From: an uncultured Collinsella sp.
GTDB taxonomy: Bacteria > Actinomycetota > Coriobacteriia > Coriobacteriales > Coriobacteriaceae
Reading direction: 5' to 3'
DNA: 64,000 bases
NCBI GenBank assembly: GCA_900539735.1
Contig: UQDE01000003.1
Coordinates: 1 to 64,000, forward strand
Each line of letters begins with the position of its first letter. Within the stretch, counting starts at the first letter, position 1. Below the pieces are notes generated by a model. It was not told where the DNA came from. It searched no databases and saw only the letters and a program-made list of their open reading frames with translations. This document shows positions 55,889-62,743 of this stretch, in pieces. The translations under genes and the position numbers were made by a program.

Positions 55889-56248
55889 TTATCTCGGGTT
55901 GCGGTGCCCAGGATTCCATTTCACCTTTATATACATACGAATAAGCCCCCTATTTGCATAGGCAAGCGCGGCGATTATAACAGCAGCCACCATCAGACCG
56001 AGAATAGCCCTTTTGTCCGGAAAAAGGGACGAGAGAAAAAGGCATATTGCGGAGAAAACTATAGACGCCCCCACCACTCGGTTTGCGCCTAGAGACTCGG
56101 CCGTCCGCTTTGCCTCCTCTAAACGCTCTCCCGATAGCAATGACATTCCGGCAAGCAATCCCGTGAGCTTGCCTCGATATATCATTATTCCGAACAACAG
56201 CAGCAGGCATGACCCCACCATTGAAACCACAACGTCCGACATCGCCAT
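55889..56248 (-). CDS. Small membrane protein, DUF3784-like
   Basis: 119 residues with an N-terminal helix, a cytoplasmic segment IYRGKLTGLLAGMSLLSGERL and two more helices, ending in a basic tail. The GK-x(5)-AG followed by a charged stretch resembles DUF3784 membrane proteins, which have no known function. The start is ATG 56248 or 56242; the latter has GGAG 8 nt upstream. Upstream of the ABC exporter and divergent from the modification genes, so an immunity or transport accessory role is possible. Confidence 0.6.
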   Translation of the reverse strand: MAMSDVVVSMVGSCLLLLFGIMIYRGKLTGLLAGMSLLSGERLEEAKRTAESLGANRVVGASIVFSAICLFLSSLFPDKRAILGLMVAAVIIAALAYANRGLIRMYIKVKWNPGHRNPR

Positions 56249-56316
56249 CACTCCAGTCCACTCCTTCAATACCAGCCCTATCGACAAACATCAAAACTTT
56301 TTTTAACCTAATATTG

Positions 56317-56328
56317 TATATCGATATA
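56317..56328. promoter_or_regulatory. Palindrome in divergent promoter region, locus A
   Basis: Perfect 12-bp TATATCGATATA within a very AT-rich region between the divergent operons; TATATCG recurs about 25 nt downstream. Candidate operator controlling both directions. Confidence 0.4.
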
Positions 56329-56418
56329 AATATATTCTTTTATATATCGTTTCGATTTGTGATATTTTATCGAACGAGTTGCTATTCGAGGAAGATAGGC
56401 CACAACCAAAGGAGATCA

Positions 56419-57312
56419 ATGGAATCCGTGAATGTTTGGAGCGCGCAAATCTCATCATTGCCTGGAGTCATCCCTATCCCCCTCGACCCAAGCTACCTTC
56501 GCAGTGAACCAAATAACCGCCTGAGCGTCCTAAGCTCAGATGGGAAACAAATCTATACGATCCTCAACAGGGTCGCTAAAGAGATTCTTGACTTATGCGA
56601 CGGCACCTGCGATTTGCCCAAAATTCTCCGTCTGTTCCAAGAAAAATACCCAGATCAACCGCGCGAGACGCTAGCGCATGACCTGGCCCAAACCCTGCAT
56701 AGCCTGACCGTAAACTGTCTTATCGTTTGGAAGAAAGAAGGGAGATATATGAACGACCCTTTCGGCTCCGATTACCTAACATCGGTGAATCCCGACGAGC
56801 TGCTTATTCTCGCGGACGCGAGCAGGTTTGCTGAAATCGAAGAGGCGGCTGCAAAATCCCTCTCTGCAAAACAGTCCAAAAATGGCAATAGGATCTATTT
56901 CTCTGAGTTCGACGTTGAGCCCGAATTGGAGAACTTTCTGGTTCTTCGCCAAAGGCTCTTTTCCTTTACCCATGATTATTTTCTACTCACGAGCCAGTCC
57001 GGAGTAATTAATGGATTGATAATATGCGAGCCGGCCACTAATCCCGCCGGCCGCAGCGTCATCATCAAATTTATCTCATGCAGCTCCACGCTGCTTGCCG
57101 GTGTGCTCGACCGCCTTGCGGAATACTACGGATCTTCCGCTCCCAAAGCCTACCGCGCGCTCAGAATTGACGCGCCTGATTCCACCCCAATCGCCGAACA
57201 ACTTGACCATTCCGACCAGCGCCTTGGCTTTTCCTTAGTCGGCACCCTGCCCAATGAGCTCGACTCGGGCGACGTCAAGCTGTTTGTTCGCCCGCTCGAT
57301 AAGAAGCAATAA
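56419..57312 (+). CDS. PqqD-like domain fused to acyltransferase-like domain
   Basis: 297 residues. Residues about 35-108 match the PqqD/RRE pattern (helix-rich end with EILDLCDGTCDLPKILRLF and later LVNCLIVW-like strand), the domain that binds RiPP leader peptides for radical SAM enzymes. Residues about 150-297 read like a GNAT-type fold (a strand-helix pattern around RLFSFTHDYFLLT and GFSLVGTLPNELDSGDVKLF), though key acetyl-CoA-binding residues are not clear. ATG has AAAGGAGATCA upstream. The stop overlaps the radical SAM start, so the two are coupled. Leader recognition is inferred from family and context; the second activity is uncertain. Confidence 0.72.
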   Translation: MESVNVWSAQISSLPGVIPIPLDPSYLRSEPNNRLSVLSSDGKQIYTILNRVAKEILDLCDGTCDLPKILRLFQEKYPDQPRETLAHDLAQTLHSLTVNCLIVWKKEGRYMNDPFGSDYLTSVNPDELLILADASRFAEIEEAAAKSLSAKQSKNGNRIYFSEFDVEPELENFLVLRQRLFSFTHDYFLLTSQSGVINGLIICEPATNPAGRSVIIKFISCSSTLLAGVLDRLAEYYGSSAPKAYRALRIDAPDSTPIAEQLDHSDQRLGFSLVGTLPNELDSGDVKLFVRPLDKKQ

Positions 57313-58358
57313 TGAGCATGCCGGCAATAATCGGAGCGCCCCACAGCGTTGCGCTCGACATTACAAACAAATGCAACCTTCGTTGTCTACACTGCTTCAA
57401 CAACAGTGGAGAAAACGATGTCGTCGCGAACGAATTATCCGACAACGAAGTCCTCGAACTCGTCGACTCGATTTGTCAAATGCACCCCTTTAGCTTCTGC
57501 TTCTGCGGAGGCGAGACCCTCCTGCGAAAGGATCTTGTCATCGAGTCCTTGCGGCGGCTCAGCGCATCTGGCGTCAAATGCAACCTCGTGTCAAACGGTC
57601 TGCTCGCAAACTCAAATACTTTGCATGAGCTCGAACGCGCCGGTTTAAACGGCATACAGTTTAGCCTCGATGGCCTACGCGATTCTCACGAACATATGCG
57701 AGGACTCTCGGGATTATACGACCGGGTGCTCGACGCCATCGATATCACGCTGAACGAAACCTCACTGCACCTTTCAATTGCCTTTTGTCCGACATCGTTC
57801 AATGTCGACGATTTCAAACCAGTTTGCACGATGCTTCGAGACAAGCTGAAATCGTCGGGTAGAACTGACCGAATTGACCTTAGAGTTCAGCCGCTCATGC
57901 TCCTCGGTAGAGCCCGAAGAAACCGCACGATTCGCCCTTCGAATAATCAATACCGTCGGCTAGTCAACACGATCAATGACCTTCGATACGATCCGGACTA
58001 TCGAGGCTATTTCATGCTTGAGTGGGGCGACCCCATCGACCACTTGGTCAGATTCCCTCAACTGCAAATGCAATTTGACCAAGTGGCCATCCACGCCAAT
58101 GGCGATATCGTCGCATCCCCCTATATACCTCTCATCATCGGAAACGTTCGCAAACACAGCCTTCAGGAATACTACGATGCCGGAATGGCAACCGTTTGGG
58201 ATAAGCCCGTTGTTACCGCGTTGGCCAATCGTATGCACTCGATTGACGAGATGGAAGAGATCTCATCGTTGATTGCAGACATCAATATGGACGGCGACCT
58301 CTATATCGACCTGATCGACGATGATCTAGGCGACCTGAGCGTCCTGTCACAATTCTAA
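57312..58358 (+). CDS. Radical SAM peptide-modifying enzyme (locus A)
   Basis: 348 residues. The CxxxCxxC motif is C21, C25, C28 (NKCNLRCLHC), with GGE at 66-68. The C-terminal part reads like a SPASM/twitch domain (HANGDIVASPYIPLIIGNVR, HSLQEYYDAG) but lacks its cysteines, so only the one [4Fe-4S] cluster is expected. PqqE-like context with a PqqD protein before it and a short peptide gene after it argues for a RiPP maturase. The substrate peptide has no Cys, so thioether formation is excluded; C-C or C-O crosslinking, epimerisation or backbone cleavage remain. Confidence 0.85.
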   Translation: MSMPAIIGAPHSVALDITNKCNLRCLHCFNNSGENDVVANELSDNEVLELVDSICQMHPFSFCFCGGETLLRKDLVIESLRRLSASGVKCNLVSNGLLANSNTLHELERAGLNGIQFSLDGLRDSHEHMRGLSGLYDRVLDAIDITLNETSLHLSIAFCPTSFNVDDFKPVCTMLRDKLKSSGRTDRIDLRVQPLMLLGRARRNRTIRPSNNQYRRLVNTINDLRYDPDYRGYFMLEWGDPIDHLVRFPQLQMQFDQVAIHANGDIVASPYIPLIIGNVRKHSLQEYYDAGMATVWDKPVVTALANRMHSIDEMEEISSLIADINMDGDLYIDLIDDDLGDLSVLSQF

Positions 58359-58370
58359 GGAGATGTTCCC

Positions 58371-58553
58371 ATGTACGAGACCCCAGAAGTAGAGAAGATG
58401 GATTCCAAAACCGGCCCCGTTCCCGTTGTGGTCAACTTTGCAGCCGTCGTGGATAACGTAGTCGCAGCCGTCTATGATGCCGTCGTTGCGGCCTACGCAT
58501 TCTGGTACTCGGCAGACAACGACGGCACCGGGACGAGTGCAGCACAGAACTAG
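58371..58553 (+). CDS. Candidate RiPP precursor peptide, octapeptide repeat
   Basis: 60 residues, no Cys. The N terminus MYETPEVEKMDSK is charged and leader-like. The middle is Val/Ala-rich and runs as octads: AAVVDNVV (24-31), AAVYDAVV (32-39), AAYAFWYS (40-47), followed by a polar DNDGTGTSAAQN tail. ATG has AAGGAG 8 nt upstream and lies 12 nt after the radical SAM stop. A small gene right after a PqqD/radical SAM pair is the standard layout for a modified-peptide precursor. No similarity to a known core was recognised. Confidence 0.75.
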   Translation: MYETPEVEKMDSKTGPVPVVVNFAAVVDNVVAAVYDAVVAAYAFWYSADNDGTGTSAAQN

Positions 58554-58689
58554 TCGCCGGCTCATCGAGCAATCGCCTCGCCTATCACTGCATGCGATTG
58601 ACTGCGCAGCCCCAGCCAACGCCCAAAGCGCCTTGAAGAGCTGCTTGTAACATTCGTTCATTCAACAGCGAGATCTCTTCACCATTCTC

Positions 58690-58727
58690 GGCCGGCCCGA
58701 CAGATCGACACATCAGTCGGGCCGGCC
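58690..58727 (+). terminator. Terminator-like hairpin after locus A
   Basis: 12-bp perfect stem GGCCGGCCCGAC (58690-58701) and GTCGGGCCGGCC (58716-58727). No T run follows. The rest of 58554-59133 has no gene I can support; it contains a C9 tract at 58762-58770. Confidence 0.6.
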
Positions 58728-59133
58728 AGACTTATACAACGCGGCGACTCCGCTCACGCCACCCCCCCCCGAAACTCACGCTGTCATCACACGGGCAATC
58801 AACAGTGAATCCTGTTATGCGACATGGGCAAACAGCCACGTGCGCGATTAAAACGAATTCACTTAACAGACTTCAAGAATGCTTTAGCACCGCAGGATGG
58901 CCATACGCGGAGCGCGGCACGCATAAGCCAAAAGCGGCATTAAAAGCCATCCCCTTCCCTGCTGAATGCGCGTCCTAGCCCATCAACCGGTCGGACCATC
59001 GCGAAGATGATCCGTGCTTCCATACTGCAATGCGATATCAAGCATCACGAATAGTCCCCGCCCAACGGGGTTCTCCCCTCCGCAGGCGTTTCGGAACCCG
59101 CCCCCATCCCAAATTCCCACGCAGCGGCCGCGT

Positions 59134-59622
59134 TCACCGCCGCCGCGGGGGCCCTAGCTCCCCCGCGGCGCGGGCACGGGCGGCGAGGTCGGATGTGAAA
59201 GCCGGACCGCAGAGGTATCGAGCGCACGCGGCCAGGGCCTCGAGGGCGCCTGGCGGGTAGGGAGATCCGAGCATGAGGCAGGACAACGCGCAGGCCCGCA
59301 AAAGGTTCACGAGCTCCCCCGCGACGCGGCAGACCCTCGGCTGCCCCTCGTAAAGGATGCAGAAGACACGGTCGAGGTCCGACGGTTCGACCAGGCTGTA
59401 CCGGCAGTCCGCGTACAGTGCGCAGCCCCTCCCGCGCGGGTCGCCGTCCGAGTCCTCATCCGGCTCATGATGGCGCACCTCGACCCAAAGGCCCTCCAAC
59501 ACATCGTCGAACCCGAAATCGAGCTCCGCCTGGACGCTCTCGCCGAACGCATCGCCCAGGGCGAGCTCCGGCACCTTCGTCACACGGCCGTCCAGCCACT
59601 CAATCTCTGTCATCGCGCGCAT
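59134..59622 (-). CDS. Hypothetical protein, GC-rich orphan
   Basis: 162 residues if started at ATG 59622, which has GAAGGGG 8 nt upstream. The N-terminal half is acidic (EIEWLDGRVTKVPELALG, then HHEPDEDSDGDPRGRG), the C-terminal half Ala/Leu-rich with five or six Cys. It is markedly richer in GC than the peptide loci around it. No family recognised. The gap 59623-60116 on its other side has no gene I can support. Confidence 0.45.
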   Translation of the reverse strand: MRAMTEIEWLDGRVTKVPELALGDAFGESVQAELDFGFDDVLEGLWVEVRHHEPDEDSDGDPRGRGCALYADCRYSLVEPSDLDRVFCILYEGQPRVCRVAGELVNLLRACALSCLMLGSPYPPGALEALAACARYLCGPAFTSDLAARARAAGELGPPRRR

Positions 59623-60116
59623 GGTCCAAGCCCCTTCCGACACGGGATTGTCAGCTCAACCCGACCCTTACCCATACGGACGAACATAACTCGCCAGGGG
59701 AAGCCCCTGAAGGCCGTGCGCCACAACATGAGGCCGAATCCGCCCCCGGCTGGACAGGCCAACAACGAAGGAGCACACGGAACCGGCGCGGCGTTACAAC
59801 CGTCCCGGCAAGCGTGTCACTTGGCCAAGTCATGATGCCGACAAACCCGGAAATGCTCCAACGGAGCGCCGAACGAGGGTAACAATATAAAGCCGTGCAA
59901 CACGCGTTGGACGACCAGAACAACCCAAACAAAGGCCTGCCGGTCCCACCTTCAAGCCCAATAGCAAAATGTGCATCAGCGGATTTGCAGCGATACAAGT
60001 CTCAACCATCACACCGCAGCGCGCCTAGTCCCACTCATCCTACTGCAAATGTCCCAGAACGAGAAAACGACCAGCTTAACATGCCACCCTTTATATCCGC
60101 ACGCGCGTAATTCAAC

Positions 60117-60743
60117 TCATAAGGACCGGCTATCCCTTACCTGTGACACAATCTCAAACGCACAGAACAGAATCATCAGTCCAATCATCGCATATGAGGC
60201 AGCCGAACCTTCAAGCACTATTCCACAAAGAACAATCTCCGCGCCGCCAATAAGAACTGTTATCAGGCGCTCTGCCTTTTTGCTCTCGCCGCTCGCATAA
60301 AAAGGCGGCAAAGCGCACAAGATCACATATAGCCCGGGAAGGGAATACAGGATCGATAGTCCAAGCCCCCCATCAACCGCAGTGTTTTGCGTAAGAATCA
60401 ACTGAACCCAAACGGCAATTATCACTGAGCAGGTTGTCGATAAAAGAAGACTAGAAATATAGCACGCAACAAAGTCCCGTCGCATTCGAACAGAGAAATC
60501 CGCGAACTCTCTTCGCCGCGTGGAAACAATAAGGTACACAGAAATTGCAATAGAACCAATCAGAGAAAACAGCGGAACAACCAGCAATTCAAGCTTATTA
60601 CCCCATCGATCAACCACACCCCCACTCCAATGAGCGGGAATTGTATCAGGGAGGACTGACCAAGCCGCCCATAGAATCAGAAATGGAAGAATAGAGAGGA
60701 TGAAAGATGATAACACTGCAGTAATTTTTTTTGAGGCTCTCAT
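60117..60743 (-). CDS. DUF1648 membrane protein, SdpI-like
   Basis: 208 residues with about six hydrophobic helices. LPDTIPAHWSGGVVDRWGNK after the first helix is the DUF1648 pattern found at the N terminus of SdpI-type immunity proteins. The ATG at 60743 has AGGAG about 11 nt upstream. Transcribed away from the locus B operon with a palindromic operator between them. Immunity to the locus B product is a reasonable inference; DUF1648 proteins also occur outside such contexts. Confidence 0.7.
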   Translation of the reverse strand: MRASKKITAVLSSFILSILPFLILWAAWSVLPDTIPAHWSGGVVDRWGNKLELLVVPLFSLIGSIAISVYLIVSTRRREFADFSVRMRRDFVACYISSLLLSTTCSVIIAVWVQLILTQNTAVDGGLGLSILYSLPGLYVILCALPPFYASGESKKAERLITVLIGGAEIVLCGIVLEGSAASYAMIGLMILFCAFEIVSQVRDSRSL

Positions 60744-60802
60744 CGATTCCGCGTCTCCTTGCGCACCCACATTCCACTCCGCCTTAAATCAAGTATAAAT
60801 AA

Positions 60803-60820
60803 AAACTTGAATGCAAGTTT
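60803..60820. promoter_or_regulatory. Palindromic operator between divergent locus B genes
   Basis: Perfect inverted repeat AAACTTG-AATG-CAAGTTT. It lies between the DUF1648 gene and the precursor operon, next to AT-rich promoter-like sequence (TATACT on the minus strand, TTGTTT with TATATC at 16 nt on the plus strand). A second small inverted repeat GTATC-N5-GATAC lies at 60870-60884. Confidence 0.5.
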
Positions 60821-60941
60821 GTTTTGATTAGTATGGAAACTATATCCATTTAGTTCTAATTTGTTCGTAGTATCAAATCGATACCGACACTAGCATGACG
60901 TAGTCTTTCAAGACAGCTATTCAACATTGGAGGTCACCGCT

Positions 60942-61667
60942 ATGGACAATGTGAACCACCTAAACGAACTCTCAATACAGTCCCAGCTTAGCATCCTTGA
61001 AAAACTGGTCGCGGACGCGGAACAATCTACCGACGCAAGACGCGATTTCGAAGCTCAGCCTCGTGCCGTATTCCAGAAATATGGAATTACAGACCTCCAA
61101 ATCAAAGCGGGAAATCGAAAAGTCTCTCTGTACGAACTGGTGGAGTCAACCGAAAAGGAGGCGCGTGTCCCCGTTGCACGCGCAGTATATCGTCGTATCC
61201 AACTTGCATATTATGACGAGGACAACGAAGCTGAGCCGCAAACGATACCTCTCGTAAACGTTGTACTTAATGCAAACGCAGTAACGAACGCAAACATCAT
61301 TCTGAACGCAAACGGAATGGCAAACGCAAACGCGAATGCTCAAAACAACGCCAACCTTAAGTACGACGTCAACACAATGGGCTATGGATCAGCTATTTTT
61401 ATGAACAAACCTGATGTTGTTGAACTATCGGAATCGTACAAACAAACTTCTGTTTTCAGGAAATTTGATCAAGAGGGCTTGAGTGCAGCGAGGCAAGCAG
61501 CCATGCTTAAAACAGCAATCAAGAATTCCAGCTCCAATACCATCAACCCCGAAGGGGCTTCCAATGGGGTCGCCCGCGGGTATTATCGCTCCGTCGAATT
61601 CGAAGTTACTTACTCCGAGAACGAAGGCACCTTGGTAATCACCGACGCCCGTTTGCTCGCGGCATGA
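60942..61667 (+). CDS. Candidate proteusin-type precursor with Asn-Ala-Asn hexad repeats
   Basis: 241 residues. The N-terminal part (about 10-50, QLSILEKLVADAEQSTDARR then DFEAQPRAVFQKYGI) resembles nitrile hydratase-like leader peptides. Residues 109-138 are five hexapeptides: LNANAV, TNANII, LNANGM, ANANAN, AQNNAN, so Asn recurs at 110, 116, 122, 128 and at 112, 118, 124, 130, 136. About 100 further residues follow, ending VEFEVTYSENEGTLVITDAR. No Cys. The ATG at 60942 has GGAGG 8 nt upstream. The stop overlaps the radical SAM start as ATGA. The hexad Asn period matches polytheonamide-type cores, but those sit at the C terminus. It could instead be a structural repeat protein. Confidence 0.72.
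   Translation: MDNVNHLNELSIQSQLSILEKLVADAEQSTDARRDFEAQPRAVFQKYGITDLQIKAGNRKVSLYELVESTEKEARVPVARAVYRRIQLAYYDEDNEAEPQTIPLVNVVLNANAVTNANIILNANGMANANANAQNNANLKYDVNTMGYGSAIFMNKPDVVELSESYKQTSVFRKFDQEGLSAARQAAMLKTAIKNSSSNTINPEGASNGVARGYYRSVEFEVTYSENEGTLVITDARLLAA
61266..61355 (+). repeat. Five 18-bp coding repeats for Asn-Ala-Asn hexads
   Basis: In-frame units of 18 bp at 61266, 61284, 61302, 61320 and 61338, each with AAYGCAAAY or a close variant. The last unit has diverged (AQNNAN). Confidence 0.85.
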
Positions 61668-62743
61668 TTTCCGAAAGCTCGCAGCACGTGCTGTTCCGCA
61701 GACCTCGAATGCTGACATTTATAACAACATATAAATGTGGCGCTGTGTGTGATCATTGTCTGATGAGCTGCACTCCGAACAACAGTGACAGGCTTACTCT
61801 TCCCCAAATGCGGCAATTCATCGATAGCTTCGCCGAAGTATGCGTCGGAAGTGGTGTTGTTGTGTTTACGGGCGGAGAATGCACCCTTCTTGGCGATGAC
61901 CTTCTCGAGGCCATCGCATATGCGAATTCTTTAGGACTCTTTACTCGAATTGTAACGAATGCGTGGTGGGCAAAAAGCGAAAGAGACGCAGAAACGTTCC
62001 TCAACGAATTGAAGTCATGTGGCCTTGACGAAATCAATATCAGCTGCGACGACTTTCATGCGGAATATATACCCCTCGAGAATGTGCGCAACCTTTGGAA
62101 CTCAGCAAAAACAATGGGCTTTCAAACTCTCGGCATTGCGGTCTGCAGAGATAACAACAGTACAATCAGCCCGGCATACCTGTGCAAGTACCTTAATGAA
62201 GACATTCCACTCCTGCATCAGTTCGACGATAATACCCAGCCTCCCAGCGCGCCAGCCCGCTTCATCACGGATTCAGGCATCACGCGAATTGGGCGCGCAC
62301 GAAATCTCAGTCTCAACCAAAATGCGCGACCGCAGGCACGTCTCTTAGCGTCACACTGTTCCGACTGCGGCCGAGACTTCGTTATTTCCCCAAACTGCCA
62401 TCTTGCACCCTGCTGCGGAATAAATGCAGAGGGAACTTGGCTTTTCGATCTTGGCAAAATCAATCTGACGGATGACATTAATGAACTGCAGCTGCTCCTA
62501 CTTAATTACATACAATACATAGGACCAGGAGGGCTGCTGAAGCACTTGCGCACGAGCGGAGGCCTTTCTTCATTTGGGCGCTCAAGCTACCTCTCTCAAT
62601 GCGAGATTTGCGAAGACATCGCCCTCTCGAAAGAGGCACAGACCTGTCTTGCAAAGCTAGCTCCTAAACTGGCAGCCGACTTGATTGTCGAGACTAAATT
62701 CGAGACTACCTTTATCGGAAATGGGTCTGATATACATGATTGA
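61664..62743 (+). CDS. Radical SAM enzyme (locus B)
   Basis: 359 residues. CxxxCxxC is C25, C29, C32 with another Cys at 36; GGEC at 70-73. The C-terminal half has a cysteine set (C232-x2-C235, C245, C250-C251 and C313-x2-C316) suited to auxiliary Fe-S clusters of SPASM/twitch type. The start overlaps the precursor stop by 4 nt. Given the Asn-hexad substrate next to it, peptide epimerisation as by PoyD/AerD is a candidate; other C-H chemistries are equally open from sequence. Confidence 0.85.
   Translation: MISESSQHVLFRRPRMLTFITTYKCGAVCDHCLMSCTPNNSDRLTLPQMRQFIDSFAEVCVGSGVVVFTGGECTLLGDDLLEAIAYANSLGLFTRIVTNAWWAKSERDAETFLNELKSCGLDEINISCDDFHAEYIPLENVRNLWNSAKTMGFQTLGIAVCRDNNSTISPAYLCKYLNEDIPLLHQFDDNTQPPSAPARFITDSGITRIGRARNLSLNQNARPQARLLASHCSDCGRDFVISPNCHLAPCCGINAEGTWLFDLGKINLTDDINELQLLLLNYIQYIGPGGLLKHLRTSGGLSSFGRSSYLSQCEICEDIALSKEAQTCLAKLAPKLAADLIVETKFETTFIGNGSDIHD

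Noticed and set aside
59651..59998. Minus-strand 115-codon frame between the two peptide loci
   Set aside because: Cys/Trp/Ser-rich product of the type seen in non-coding GC-rich DNA; no start signal.
61266..61355. AACGCAAAC repeats considered as a non-coding tandem repeat or CRISPR
   Set aside because: They are in frame, 18 bp apart and encode regular hexapeptides inside an open reading frame with a good ribosome-binding site.
58371..61667. Sactipeptide, ranthipeptide or lanthipeptide assignment for the two precursors
   Set aside because: Neither product contains cysteine, and no LanB/LanM-type gene is present.
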